DNA from: Halomonas sp.
GTDB taxonomy: Bacteria; Pseudomonadota; Gammaproteobacteria; Pseudomonadales; Halomonadaceae
Reading direction: 5' to 3'
DNA: 64,000 nt
Assembly (NCBI RefSeq): GCF_030457605.1
Contig: NZ_JAKDUR010000001.1
Location: 124,001 to 188,000 of the forward strand
Each line of letters opens with the position of its first letter. Within the stretch, counting starts at the first letter, position 1. The notes below the pieces were generated by a model. The model did no database searches and was not told the DNA's origin. It worked only from the letters and a program-made list of their open reading frames with translations. The position numbers were made by a program, and so were the translations under genes. Of this stretch, positions 44,983-55,201 are shown one piece after another.

Positions 44983-46046
44983 GCCTGACGCTTGACTGGG
45001 CGCGCTGCCTGGACACGACGTTTGGCCCGCCCAATCCCGGCGACTATCGCGCCGTGCCGGAGGATTTTCTCGTCGATGAGGTACTTGATTTCGCGCCGGA
45101 AGGCCACGGAGAGCATCTCTGGCTGCGTATCGAGAAACGCCGCCAAACCACGCTGGATGTGGTGAACATGCTGGCACGACTGTGCGCAGTGACGCCCAGA
45201 GACATTGGCTATTCGGGCATGAAAGATCGTGTGGCGGTCACGCGCCAATGGCTCAGCGTGCACCTGCCCGGCCGCGACGCGCCAGAACAGCTGGAAGAGC
45301 GGCTGGCGGCGCTGGGTACTACGGTACTGGAGCGTGCTCGCCATCCGCGCAAGCTCAAGCGTGGCGTTCATCGTGCCAACCGTTTCAGCCTGCGGATTAG
45401 CGGTGAGGCCGTAAAGGCCGATGATTTTGCCGTGCGCTGGCAGACGCTGTGTGCCTCTGGGGTACCCAACTATTTTGGCCCCCAGCGGTTTGGCGCCGGT
45501 GGGCGCAACCTTGCGCGGGTGCAGGCGCTGTTTGCCCGGGGCTGGCGCAAGCGCGACGATCGTCAGGGCATGCTACTTTCCAGCGCGCGCAGCTTTCTGT
45601 TTAATGAGCTGCTGAATGCGCGCTTGCAAGCCGGCTGCTGGGCGACGCCGCTGGACGGCGATACGCTGATGCTGGAAGGCACCCAGAGCATATTCAGCGC
45701 CGAGCATGCCGACGACAAACTGCGTCGCCGCGCCGCCGAGCTTGATGTGCATCCCGCCGGTCTTTTATGGGGAACGGGCGCGCCCGTGGATGTTGAGTCT
45801 GGCGCGCCGGCGCAGCGGTTTGAGGCTCAGCTGCAAGATCAGCACCCGGCGCTGTGTGCCGGGATCGAGCAGGCCGGCGCCAGCTGTTCACGCCGCGCGC
45901 TGCGCCTGCGCCTTGGCGATCCGGCGTTTGTGGCGCTGGGTGAAGGCGTCAGGCTGACGTTTTCACTGCCGAAGGGCAGTTTTGCCACCGCTGTGCTGCG
46001 CGAGCTGATTGAGCATCCGGACTTTGCGCCGCTGGCTGCCGGCTAA
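44979..46046 (+). CDS. truD: tRNA pseudouridine(13) synthase
   Basis: [31 protein letters not shown]. Confidence 0.96.
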   Translation: MSLTLDWARCLDTTFGPPNPGDYRAVPEDFLVDEVLDFAPEGHGEHLWLRIEKRRQTTLDVVNMLARLCAVTPRDIGYSGMKDRVAVTRQWLSVHLPGRDAPEQLEERLAALGTTVLERARHPRKLKRGVHRANRFSLRISGEAVKADDFAVRWQTLCASGVPNYFGPQRFGAGGRNLARVQALFARGWRKRDDRQGMLLSSARSFLFNELLNARLQAGCWATPLDGDTLMLEGTQSIFSAEHADDKLRRRAAELDVHPAGLLWGTGAPVDVESGAPAQRFEAQLQDQHPALCAGIEQAGASCSRRALRLRLGDPAFVALGEGVRLTFSLPKGSFATAVLRELIEHPDFAPLAAG

Positions 46047-46120
46047 AACCGTCTGATTAACATCAGCCTGGTTAAGCCAGTTGGGTGAAAACACGGCCGT
46101 TTGCAACAAGGAGATAGATC

Positions 46121-46867
46121 ATGCGGCGACTGCTGCTTTCCAACGATGACGGCGTCCATGCGCCGGGCCTGCGCGCGCTTCACGACGGGCTGTTGGCCCA
46201 TGCCGGAATCCGCGTGGTAGCGCCGGACCGTGACCGCAGCGGTGCCAGCAATTCACTGACGCTGTCGCGGCCGCTTGCGCTGACGGCGCTGGAAAACGGC
46301 TTTTACAGCGTTGACGGCACGCCGGCGGACTGCGTGTACCTCGGCGTGAACGGGGTCTGGGATGAAAAGCCTGATCTGGTGATCGCGGGAATCAATCACG
46401 GCAGCAACCTGGGCGACGACGTACTGTATTCGGGCACCGTGGCCGCGGCCATGGAGGGGCGCAACCTGGGCATGTCGGCCATTGCCATGTCGCTGTGCGG
46501 CAAGCGCCACTTCGACACCGCTGCCCGGGTAGCAGCCACGCTGGTGGGGGCGGCATCCAACCTGTCGCTACCGCCGCGTACGCTGCTTAACGTCAACGTG
46601 CCGGACCTGCCCTGGGAGAAAATCCGGGGCGTACGGGTGACCCGGCTGGGCTATCGCGGCCCGGCAGCCAGACCCGTGGAAACCCGAGATCCGCGTGGGC
46701 GCACGCGCTACTGGATTGCGCCGGTAGGTGCCAATGCCGATGACGGCGAGGATACCGATTTTGCCGCCATCGAGGCCGGCTGGGTGTCGATCACCCCGCT
46801 GCAGACCGACCTTACGCGTCATACGGCGCGTCACGACGTGCAGGATTGGCTGGATGCTTTCGCCTGA
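46121..46867 (+). CDS. surE: 5'/3'-nucleotidase SurE
   Basis: [52 protein letters not shown]-like motif. Confidence 0.97.
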   Translation: MRRLLLSNDDGVHAPGLRALHDGLLAHAGIRVVAPDRDRSGASNSLTLSRPLALTALENGFYSVDGTPADCVYLGVNGVWDEKPDLVIAGINHGSNLGDDVLYSGTVAAAMEGRNLGMSAIAMSLCGKRHFDTAARVAATLVGAASNLSLPPRTLLNVNVPDLPWEKIRGVRVTRLGYRGPAARPVETRDPRGRTRYWIAPVGANADDGEDTDFAAIEAGWVSITPLQTDLTRHTARHDVQDWLDAFA

Positions 46868-47531
46868 ATTGTCTCACCGTGCCCGCCGGGGGCGGGGCAT
46901 GACGTCCCAGCGAACCCGGGACCGTATGGTTGAACGCCTCTCGGAACAGGGCATCAACGATGCGCGTGTACTCGACGTTATGGCCGCCGAGCCGCGCCAC
47001 CTTTTCGTCGATGAGGCGCTTGCCCACCGCGCCTACGAGGATACGTCGCTGCCCATTGGCTTTGGTCAGACGCTTTCCCGCCCGTTGACCGTTGCGCGGA
47101 TGACCGAGCTTGCGCTGCAAGAGGCGCCCGGCCGGGTACTTGAGCTGGGTACCGGGTCAGGCTATCAGACGCTGATCCTGTCGCGGCTGGTGCCTTCTCT
47201 GTATTCCGTTGAACGGATCTCGGCGTTGTATCGCCGGGCGGCCGAGCGTCTGGCATGGCTTGATGCGCCGGCGCAGCTGGAAGTTGCCGACGGCAACCAG
47301 GGCTGGCCGTGTGCCGCCCCCTTTGATGTTATTTTATTGACCGCCTGCGCGCGCACGCTGCCGGCAGCGCTGCTTGAGCAGCTCAACGACGGCGGCGTAC
47401 TGATTGCGCCGCTGGAAACCCCCGACGGCAAGCAGTGGCTGACCCGGGTGCGCCGCGTGGGACGAGCGTTTGAGCAGCGCCGTCTTGAAGCCGTGCGCTT
47501 TGTCCCCCTGTTGGAAGGAGTTGTGGATTGA
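46854..47531 (+). CDS. pcm: Protein-L-isoaspartate O-methyltransferase
   Basis: [31 protein letters not shown]; synteny surE-pcm-nlpD-rpoS. Confidence 0.94.
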   Translation: MLSPELSHRARRGRGMTSQRTRDRMVERLSEQGINDARVLDVMAAEPRHLFVDEALAHRAYEDTSLPIGFGQTLSRPLTVARMTELALQEAPGRVLELGTGSGYQTLILSRLVPSLYSVERISALYRRAAERLAWLDAPAQLEVADGNQGWPCAAPFDVILLTACARTLPAALLEQLNDGGVLIAPLETPDGKQWLTRVRRVGRAFEQRRLEAVRFVPLLEGVVD

Positions 47532-48499
47532 ATCGTCCCAGGTTACGTATATTTTTAACCGGTGCCGGCATGGGGGCAGCCGACGCAGTGCCCGGGGTAT
47601 CCGGCGGCACTATTGCCTTTATCAGCGGCTTTTATGCCGAACTCATTCATACCATTCGCCAGTTTGGCCCCAGTGCGTTTGGCGCCTGGCGTCGCGGCGG
47701 CCTGAAGGGGCTGGCGCTTCACCTCAATCTGGCCTTTATTGTGCCGCTGCTGGCCGGCGTCGCACTGGCCGTATTCAGCGTTGCCCACCTTGCGGTATGG
47801 CTGATGGAGGCCTGGCCGCTGTTACTGGACGGTTTCTTTTTTGGCCTGGTGGCAGCCTCGGCACTGGTAGTGAATGAGGCCCGCGAGCGTTTCAAATGGC
47901 GCTACCTGATTGCGCTGGGGCTGGGGTTGTGGCTGGCGCGGGCGTTGCCTTTGCTGATGCCGCTGCTGCTTGCCGTTGGCAATGATTCGCTGGTGCTGGT
48001 GCTCGCCGGCAGCATTGCCATTAGCGCGATGTTGCTGCCGGGCGTGTCAGGCAGCTTTCTACTGCTTTCCATGGGGCTTTACGGCACCATCATGCAGGCC
48101 GTTCGCGGGCTGGATGTCGGCGTCATCGCTCTGTTTGGCGGCGGTTGCGTGATTGGTCTGATGCTTTTTTCGCGGCTGTTGTCGTGGCTGTTGCGCCGTC
48201 ATCATGCCGCTACCATGCAGCTGCTGCTGGGGTTTATCCTCGGCTCGCTGCCGCTTCTCTGGCCGTGGCGCGAGCTGGTACGCTACCAGATGGGGGCTGA
48301 CGGGCAGCTGATTCCGCTGGCGCACCGCTATCTGCTGCCCGGCGACTACGCCACGCTCACCGGCACCTCCGCCCAGACGGCCGGCGTGATTGCGCTGATG
48401 ATCGTGGGCGCGCTGCTGGTGGTGGCATTGAATCATCAGGCCAAACGCCGCACGCTTCGCTCAAATGCTACCCGAACAAGCGCTGATACACAGGAGTAA
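47528..48499 (+). CDS. DUF368 membrane protein (family proposed to translocate undecaprenyl phosphate, PopT)
   Basis: GAGMGAADAVPGVSGGTIAFISGFYAEL and LLPGVSGSFLLLSMGLY motifs; TTG start overlapping the pcm stop. Confidence 0.88.
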   Translation: MNRPRLRIFLTGAGMGAADAVPGVSGGTIAFISGFYAELIHTIRQFGPSAFGAWRRGGLKGLALHLNLAFIVPLLAGVALAVFSVAHLAVWLMEAWPLLLDGFFFGLVAASALVVNEARERFKWRYLIALGLGLWLARALPLLMPLLLAVGNDSLVLVLAGSIAISAMLLPGVSGSFLLLSMGLYGTIMQAVRGLDVGVIALFGGGCVIGLMLFSRLLSWLLRRHHAATMQLLLGFILGSLPLLWPWRELVRYQMGADGQLIPLAHRYLLPGDYATLTGTSAQTAGVIALMIVGALLVVALNHQAKRRTLRSNATRTSADTQE

Positions 48500-48506
48500 T
48501 AGCTAC

Positions 48507-49604
48507 ATGCGCAAGATTTTCGTGATGTCTGTGCTGGCGTTGGCCGTTGCCGGCTGCGTCAACCAGCAGAATTCCCGCCCCCAGGTGCGTGACGTGAGTG
48601 ATGCTCAGCAGGCGGTGAAAAACACGCCGCAATACACCGTCAAAACCGGCGATACGCTCTACGGGATTGCCTGGGAGCACAACATTGATTATCGCAAGCT
48701 CGCAACGCTGAATAACATTGCGCCGCCCTACAGCATCTTTCCGGGGCAGACCATCCGCTTGCGCAAGGGTGCGCCGGCCGATGACGGCCGCCAGGTGGCA
48801 CAGGCTGGCGCACAGCCTGCCGCGTCGCAGGGTGGCGCGGTAGCGACCGGTCTGGGGCAGGATGTCGCCAGCAATTCCGCCACCGGACAAGGCGGTGCCG
48901 ATAGTCAGCAGGTGGATTGGCTCTTGCCGGATGAACCGGCCGAGACCGGAGGCACGGCGCCGGCGTCGGCGAAAAACGCGGCCACTGACAGCGCTGATCA
49001 GGCGGGGCAAGCCGAAGACAGTCACTCCGATGCCGACAAGAGTCAGGTCGTAAAAGCCGGTGAGCCCGAGAGCACCGCCGACAAGACCCCGGAGAAGGCA
49101 TCTGAAAAAGCCGCTGACAGCACATCCGGGGACGCCGGGAGCGATGCCACCGACGGTGGCGCTGAACAGAAACAGCCGGCAACTGCCGACTCAAGTGAAA
49201 ATCGCGCTGACCGCAGCTATACGCCCGCTGAAAATATTGCCTGGCAATGGCCGGTGAAAGGCAAGCTCACCGGGCGTTTTGACGAGGAAGGCAGCATTAC
49301 TGCGGGCATTGATATCGCCGGTGAAAAGGGGCAACCTGTCAAGGCAGCTGGCCCTGGTATCGTGGTCTACGCGGGCAGCGGTGTACGCGGCTACGGCAAC
49401 CTTGTGTTGCTCAAGCACAACGACCAGTTTTTGTCGGCGTATGCCCATAACGATAGCCTGAACGTTAGTGAAAACGATGTGGTCAAGGCGGGGGAAGTGA
49501 TTGCGACGATGGGCAACAGCGATGCAGAAAGCGTCAAGCTGCATTTTGAGGTGCGCAAGGATGGCGAGCCACAGGATCCCCTGACGTATCTGCCTTCACG
49601 CTAG
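48507..49604 (+). CDS. nlpD: Murein hydrolase activator NlpD (LysM + degenerate LytM/M23)
   Basis: Lipobox AVAGCVNQ; YTVKTGDTLYGIAWEHNIDYRKLA; WQWPVKGKLTGRF ... YLPSR. Confidence 0.94.
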   Translation: MRKIFVMSVLALAVAGCVNQQNSRPQVRDVSDAQQAVKNTPQYTVKTGDTLYGIAWEHNIDYRKLATLNNIAPPYSIFPGQTIRLRKGAPADDGRQVAQAGAQPAASQGGAVATGLGQDVASNSATGQGGADSQQVDWLLPDEPAETGGTAPASAKNAATDSADQAGQAEDSHSDADKSQVVKAGEPESTADKTPEKASEKAADSTSGDAGSDATDGGAEQKQPATADSSENRADRSYTPAENIAWQWPVKGKLTGRFDEEGSITAGIDIAGEKGQPVKAAGPGIVVYAGSGVRGYGNLVLLKHNDQFLSAYAHNDSLNVSENDVVKAGEVIATMGNSDAESVKLHFEVRKDGEPQDPLTYLPSR

Positions 49605-49790
49605 GCTCAGACGGACCCGAGCCTGCCCCCCGAACCAGCCATTGCCAGCGGCAAGCGCTGAACAACGGCGCCGATAAAACAACAAGGCAGGTGGTCAGCT
49701 TGCCAATAGTATCGTGTTCACCGGGTGTTTGCGCTGTTGACGCCTGCGCTCGGTAGACCGCGATAGGTGGGTTCAGGGGAAGGGATAGCG

Positions 49791-50768
49791 ATGAGCATAT
49801 TAGAGCAGGACCTCCAGGAAGTGGATCTGAATGCGGTGGAAGAGGCGCTTGGTGAGCTGGATGACAAGCAAACCGCTGCCGAAGAAGCCGCGTTTGAAAA
49901 AGCACTGGGACGTGAAGGCAGGGTGCATAAACAAAGCCTTGACGCGACTCAGATTTATCTCAATGAAATTGGTTTCTCGCCACTTTTAACGCCGGAAGAA
50001 GAGGTCCATTACGGCCGTCTGGCCCGCAAGGGCGACCCGCTCGGGCGCTCGCGGATGATCGAATCCAACCTGCGGCTGGTGGTCAAGATCGCCCGGCGCT
50101 ATCTGAATCGTGGACTGACGCTGCTGGACCTGATCGAAGAGGGCAATCTGGGGCTGATCCGTGCGGTAGAGAAGTTTGATCCCGAGCGGGGGTTTCGCTT
50201 TTCCACGTATGCGACCTGGTGGATTCGTCAGACCATCGAGCGGGCGTTGATGAACCAGACCCGCACGATCCGCCTGCCGATCCATGTGGTCAAGGAGCTC
50301 AACATCTACCTGCGCGCGGCGCGCGAGCTGACCCAGCGGCTTGACCATGAGCCCACGGCGGAAGAAATCGCCGAGCATCTGGACAAGCCGGTGGCCACGG
50401 TAAAGAAGATGCTGGGGCTCAACGAGCGCGTGTCGTCGGTGGATTACCCGGTTGGTGGCGACAGCGACAAGCCCCTGATCGACACCCTGGCCGACGACGA
50501 TGAAATCGGACCCGAAGCGTCGCTGGTGGATGGCGATGTCAAAGAGCACGTGGACCGCTGGCTTGGGTCGCTTGCCGACAAGCAGCGCGAAGTGGTGGTG
50601 CGTCGGTTTGGCCTGCGCGGCCACGAAGCCGCCACCCTTGAGGAAGTCGGCGTCGAAATCGGCCTGACCCGGGAGCGTGTGCGCCAGATTCAGGTAGAAG
50701 CGCTGAAAAAACTGCGACGCCTGCTGGAAAAGCAGGGGCTGTCGCTGGATGCCATTTTTGAAAGCTGA
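49791..50768 (+). CDS. rpoS: RNA polymerase sigma factor RpoS
   Basis: [59 protein letters not shown]. Confidence 0.97.
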   Translation: MSILEQDLQEVDLNAVEEALGELDDKQTAAEEAAFEKALGREGRVHKQSLDATQIYLNEIGFSPLLTPEEEVHYGRLARKGDPLGRSRMIESNLRLVVKIARRYLNRGLTLLDLIEEGNLGLIRAVEKFDPERGFRFSTYATWWIRQTIERALMNQTRTIRLPIHVVKELNIYLRAARELTQRLDHEPTAEEIAEHLDKPVATVKKMLGLNERVSSVDYPVGGDSDKPLIDTLADDDEIGPEASLVDGDVKEHVDRWLGSLADKQREVVVRRFGLRGHEAATLEEVGVEIGLTRERVRQIQVEALKKLRRLLEKQGLSLDAIFES

Positions 50769-50780
50769 GCGGACTGTAAA

Positions 50781-50816
50781 CGGCCAGCGTCTGCCCCGAG
50801 TGGCGGGCGCTGGCCG
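50781..50816 (+). terminator. Hairpin downstream of rpoS (possible terminator, poor U-tract)
   Basis: CGGCCAGCG-N18-CGCTGGCCG perfect 9-bp stem. Confidence 0.45.
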
Positions 50817-50874
50817 GCTGTTATACCTGCCGTTATAATTCCCCTCCTGACGAAAAAGACGAAGCGAGAGAAGC

Positions 50875-51996
50875 ATGCGCCCGCTGGTGGCCCATATTGA
50901 CCTTGACGCGCTGCGTCATAATTATCAGCTGGCGCAGCGCTGTGCGCCACAAAGCCGTTCGGTGGCCGTGATAAAAGCCGATGCCTACGGCCACGGGGCG
51001 CTTGCCTGCGCCCGTGCGCTGGAGTCCTGCGTGCCGGCGTTTGCCGTGGCCAGTCTTGACGAAGCGCTGGTGCTGCGTCGCGGCGGCATTGATGTGCCGA
51101 TTGTGCTGCTGGAAGGCATTTTCAGCGTGGACGAACTGGCGCTGGTAGACACGCACCGGCTATGGATGGCCGTACATAGCCGCTGGCAGCTGGAGGCGCT
51201 ACTGGCCTTTACTCCTGAAGCGCCGATCCCGGTCTGGCTCAAGGTTGACTCCGGCATGCACCGGCTGGGCTTTGCCCCCGCCGAGATTGACGCCGTATGG
51301 CACGCGCTAAGCGCCGCACCCCAGGTGGGCGAACTGCACCTGATGAGCCACTTTGCCACCGCCGATGCGACCGCAAGCGCGCACTACCACCAGCAATGGG
51401 ACTGCGTACACGAGTTGGCGTGCCGGCTTGATGCTCCGCTGTGCCTGGCCAACTCACCGGCCACGCTTGCTCACCCCGAGACTCACGGCGCTTTTAACCG
51501 CCCGGGTGTGATGCTTTACGGCAGCGACCCGCTGGAACAGGCCAACGCGGCGTCACGAGAACTCAAGCCGGTGATGACGCTGCGCTCGGAAGTTATCGCC
51601 CTGCGCGACATAGGCCCCGGCGAGCCGGTGGGCTATGGCGGGCGCTTTTGCGCGTCAGAGCCTGCACGTATCGCCGTAGTGGCGGCGGGCTACGGTGACG
51701 GCTACGATCGCCACGCCGCCGACGGCACGCCGGTGCTGGTCAACGGCCAGCGCGCCGCCCTTGCCGGCAAGGTCTCGATGGATATGCTCACCGTCGACGT
51801 CACCGGTATTGACGACGTACACATCGGCAGTGAGGTTGTGCTCTGGGGGCGGGCGCAGAACGGTGCCGTGCTATCCATTGATGAGGTTGCCCGTCACTGC
51901 GACACCATCAGCTACACCCTGCTCACCGGCGTCTTGCCCCGTGTTCCTCGGCGCTATCATGGCGCGCGGGCGCTTTCTGACGAGACGTTGCGTTAG
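50875..51996 (+). CDS. alr: Alanine racemase
   Basis: VAVIKADAYGHGALACARAL, KVDSGMHRLGF, KVSMDMLTVDV. Confidence 0.96.
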   Translation: MRPLVAHIDLDALRHNYQLAQRCAPQSRSVAVIKADAYGHGALACARALESCVPAFAVASLDEALVLRRGGIDVPIVLLEGIFSVDELALVDTHRLWMAVHSRWQLEALLAFTPEAPIPVWLKVDSGMHRLGFAPAEIDAVWHALSAAPQVGELHLMSHFATADATASAHYHQQWDCVHELACRLDAPLCLANSPATLAHPETHGAFNRPGVMLYGSDPLEQANAASRELKPVMTLRSEVIALRDIGPGEPVGYGGRFCASEPARIAVVAAGYGDGYDRHAADGTPVLVNGQRAALAGKVSMDMLTVDVTGIDDVHIGSEVVLWGRAQNGAVLSIDEVARHCDTISYTLLTGVLPRVPRRYHGARALSDETLR

Positions 51997-52020
51997 ACTT
52001 TTTCACAGGTTCTTTTCTGT

Positions 52021-52935
52021 ATGGCAAAATCGCGTTATCCCCGCTCGTTTGCTCATCCGCGTTATTGGCCGACATGGCTTGCCATTGGCGCGATGTACGT
52101 GGCGGCCTGGCTGCCGTGGCGGCTGAAAGTGGCCGCAGGCAGCGCTATCGGCCGGCTGGCCTGGCGCTTTGCCAAACGCCGCCGACATATCACCGCGACC
52201 AACATCGCGCTGTGCTTTCCGGAAAAAAGCGTCGAGGCCAGGCGCCGGCTGGTGAGGGACACTTTCATCGCCAATGGCATTGGGTTGGTGGAAACTGCCA
52301 CCGGCTGGTGTCGCGATCCCGAGTCCCTGCGCCACCGTGCGATGTATGTGGGGCAGGAAAACATGGCCCGAGCGCAGGCGCAGGGCAAAGGCGTGCTGAT
52401 TATCGGCGTGCATTTCTCCACGCTGGACATGGGCGGTGCGCTGCATTCGCTGTTTTTCTCCGCGGATGCGGTATATCGTCCCCACGACAACCCGTTGTTC
52501 GAGCGTTTCATGACCCGGGCACGGCATCGGGTGTTTGACCAGACTATCGACCGCCACGACCTGCGCGGCGTGGTGCGCCGGTTAAAGGCCGGTCATGCGG
52601 TCTGGTACTCGCCGGATCAGGATTTTGGCCGTGCAGCGAGCGTGTTTGCGCCGTTTTTTGGCCAGCAGGCGGCGACCGTCAAGCTGACCGCCAAGATCGC
52701 CCGAATGACCGGCGCGCCGGTCGTGCCGCTGGTGTTTCACCGCAATCCGGATAACGCCACCTACACCCTTGAGGCGCTGCCGGCGCTGGAAGATTTCCCC
52801 AGCGGCGACGACGTGGCCGATGCCACGCGCGTCAACGCCTTTATCGAGCAGGCGATCCGCCGGCATCCCGAGCAGTACCTGTGGCTGCACCGGCGCTTCA
52901 AGACCCGCCCCGACGGTGAGGCGGGCGTTTACTGA
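52021..52935 (+). CDS. lpxL: Lipid A biosynthesis lauroyl-type acyltransferase (LpxL/HtrB family)
   Basis: HFSTLDMGG (HX4D), DQDFGRAASVFAPFFGQQAAT. Confidence 0.9.
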   Translation: MAKSRYPRSFAHPRYWPTWLAIGAMYVAAWLPWRLKVAAGSAIGRLAWRFAKRRRHITATNIALCFPEKSVEARRRLVRDTFIANGIGLVETATGWCRDPESLRHRAMYVGQENMARAQAQGKGVLIIGVHFSTLDMGGALHSLFFSADAVYRPHDNPLFERFMTRARHRVFDQTIDRHDLRGVVRRLKAGHAVWYSPDQDFGRAASVFAPFFGQQAATVKLTAKIARMTGAPVVPLVFHRNPDNATYTLEALPALEDFPSGDDVADATRVNAFIEQAIRRHPEQYLWLHRRFKTRPDGEAGVY

Positions 52936-52953
52936 GCGTGTGCCGCCCGGCTG

Positions 52954-53373
52954 TCAGACCTCGACGATCTCGCACGAATGGCTGATGTCGACGCCGCCGT
53001 TGCCCAGCATGATCGAGGCACTGCAGTATTTGTCGGCGGAAAGCTCGACAGCGCGCTGCACCTGTTTTTCCTTGAGCGCGCGGCCGGTCACCACGAAATG
53101 CACGTGGATTTTGGTGAAGACGGACGGCACGCTGTCGGCGCGTTCGGCCTCGATCTCGGCCACGCAGTCGGTGACGTCAGCGCGGGCCTTGTCGAGAATG
53201 TTCAAAATATCAAAAGCGGTGCAGCCGCCCATACCCATCAACAGCATTTCCATGGGCCGCGGGCCGGTGTTGCGCCCGCCGTGGTCGGGTGGGCCGTCAA
53301 TCACGACGCTGTGTCCGCTGCCGGATTCGGCGACAAACTGGCGTCCGTCGGTCCATTTTACTCGTGCTTTCAT
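52954..53373 (-). CDS. OsmC-family (YhfA-like) protein
   Basis: RPMEMLLMGMGGCTAFDILNIL conserved Cys motif. Confidence 0.88.
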   Translation of the reverse strand: MKARVKWTDGRQFVAESGSGHSVVIDGPPDHGGRNTGPRPMEMLLMGMGGCTAFDILNILDKARADVTDCVAEIEAERADSVPSVFTKIHVHFVVTGRALKEKQVQRAVELSADKYCSASIMLGNGGVDISHSCEIVEV

Positions 53374-53422
53374 GCGGTGCTCCGTAGTCAGTCGTCAGAT
53401 TCGTGGGTGAGCGTATCACTTC

Positions 53423-54118
53423 TTAAGGGGTGGATGCCGTGGAGGCATCTGTCAGGCTTTTATCCAGCGCGGCAAGCCGCTCGGGCGTACCTACGTCCAC
53501 CCAGCGGCCGGTAAAGTGTTCGCCGCTGACGCGGCCCTGGCGCATTGCCGCCTTTAACAGCGGAGCCAGGGCAAAGGCGCCGGGCGGCTCGCCGGCTACC
53601 AACGCGGGGTTAATCAGGCTGAGACCGGAAAACGTCAGCCGCGGCTCGTCCTTTGTCGCTGTACTGTCAGCGACAATGCGACCTCCTTGCAGGGCAAAAT
53701 CCCCTGCGGGGTGATGGTCGGGGTTATCCACCAGCAGAAGATGGGCCAGATCGTCCTTGCCAAGGGCGGTGATCTGGGGCAGCGTTTCACACCACACATC
53801 ACCGTTGACCAGCACAAAGGGCGCCTCGCCCAGCAGCGGCAGGGCGGCCTGAATGCCGCCGCCGGTTTCCAGCGGCGTGGTTTCGCGGCTGTAATGCAGG
53901 GTTAGGCCGAAGCGCTGGCCGTCGCCCAGCGCGGTGATAATCTGCTCGGCGCGGTAGCTGACGTTGATCACGACTTCCTTGATGCCGGCTTGTGCCAGGC
54001 GCTCCAGATGGTGCTCGATCAAGGGCCTGCCGCCCACCCGCAGCAGCGGCTTGGGGCAGGTGTCGGTGAGCGGGCGCATGCGCGTGCCAAAGCCTGCGGC
54101 CAGAATCATCGCTTTCAT
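53423..54118 (-). CDS. murU: N-acetylmuramate alpha-1-phosphate uridylyltransferase (MurU-like nucleotidyltransferase)
   Basis: MKAMILAAGFGTRMRPLTDTCPKPLLRVGGRPLIEHHLERLA; paired with amgK-like kinase next to lptD. Confidence 0.88.
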   Translation of the reverse strand: MKAMILAAGFGTRMRPLTDTCPKPLLRVGGRPLIEHHLERLAQAGIKEVVINVSYRAEQIITALGDGQRFGLTLHYSRETTPLETGGGIQAALPLLGEAPFVLVNGDVWCETLPQITALGKDDLAHLLLVDNPDHHPAGDFALQGGRIVADSTATKDEPRLTFSGLSLINPALVAGEPPGAFALAPLLKAAMRQGRVSGEHFTGRWVDVGTPERLAALDKSLTDASTASTP

Positions 54119-55131
54119 GCGCAGGGCTCCGTGGCGGCCAGACGTTGCATGATTGCCGGGCGCAGGGTGTCGCTTAACCAGCGGGAGAAGTCGGCGTGTT
54201 CGGGCAGCGCAGCCAGGCTGTCTTCCAGGTGATTGAGGAAATGCGGCAAACGCTCAAGATAGCCCGTTTTGCCGTCGCGCAGCGTCAGCCGGCAGAAGAT
54301 GCCGAGCACCTTGAGCGAGCGCTGGGCGGCCATGGCGTTGGCCTGACGCCGGAACGCCTCGGCGCTGACGTGGCTTGTCAGCCGCCCGTCAGCGCGTGCC
54401 TGGTGGTAAAAGCGCTCAACCAGCGCATTGAAAGTATCCGGCGCGAAGCGCCAGTAGCGCCCGCGTAGCATCGACACCAGGTCGTAGCTGAGCGGGCCGG
54501 CCACGGCGTCCTGAAAGTCGATCATGTATAGCACACCGCGATGGGGCATCAGGTTCATGGCATCAAAGTCGCGGTGCACGGTGACCGTCGGTTGGGCCAG
54601 TGCCTGCTCAATCAGCGTTTTGCACAGCGGGTCAAGGCTGGCGGGCGCCTCGATGCCTAGCCAGGCGTTCAGGCACCACTCGGGAAACAGGTTCAGCTCG
54701 CGGCGCAGCAGCGCGGCGTTATAGGCGGGGAGTGCCTCCGGCGTAGTGCGGTTTTGCAGCGCGGCAATCAGCTCAAGCGCGGCGTGATGTTGGGTGAGTA
54801 CGGCATCGTCGCTGTCAAACAGCGCCTGCAGCGGGGTATCACCCAGGTCGTCAAGCAGCAGAAAGCCGTCTTCCAGGTTGGCGGCGTGAACTACGGGCAC
54901 CGGCAGACCGGCGGCGTTAAAGCGCCGGGCGATATCGACAAACGGGGTACTGTCTTCCTGCTCGGGTGGGGCGTCCATGATAATTCGGCTGGCGCCATCC
55001 GGCAGTAAAAGGCGAAAATAGCGGCGAAAACTGGCATCGCCGCCGGCAGGTGATACATCAATTTGTTCAGGCGACAGGCCGTTCTGGCGCGCCGCCCAGC
55101 CCAATAGGGTGTTAAACCGGTAAGAGGACAT
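54115..55131 (-). CDS. amgK: Aminoglycoside phosphotransferase-fold sugar kinase (AmgK-like MurNAc/GlcNAc kinase)
   Basis: VHRDFDAMNLMPHRGVLYMIDFQDAVAGPLSYDL; start MSSYRFNTLLGW at 55131. Confidence 0.88.
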   Translation of the reverse strand: MSSYRFNTLLGWAARQNGLSPEQIDVSPAGGDASFRRYFRLLLPDGASRIIMDAPPEQEDSTPFVDIARRFNAAGLPVPVVHAANLEDGFLLLDDLGDTPLQALFDSDDAVLTQHHAALELIAALQNRTTPEALPAYNAALLRRELNLFPEWCLNAWLGIEAPASLDPLCKTLIEQALAQPTVTVHRDFDAMNLMPHRGVLYMIDFQDAVAGPLSYDLVSMLRGRYWRFAPDTFNALVERFYHQARADGRLTSHVSAEAFRRQANAMAAQRSLKVLGIFCRLTLRDGKTGYLERLPHFLNHLEDSLAALPEHADFSRWLSDTLRPAIMQRLAATEPCA

Positions 55132-55166
55132 GCAAGCTCCTTGCTGGTCGGGCATCATGCGGACTG

Positions 55167-55172
55167 TATAAT
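55167..55172 (+). promoter_or_regulatory. Candidate -10 (TATAAT) of lptD promoter
   Basis: GGACTGTATAATACG about 30 bp upstream of the lptD ATG; -35 weak. Confidence 0.4.
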
Positions 55173-55201
55173 ACGCCTTCTCGACGCCAAGGATAACGAA
55201 C

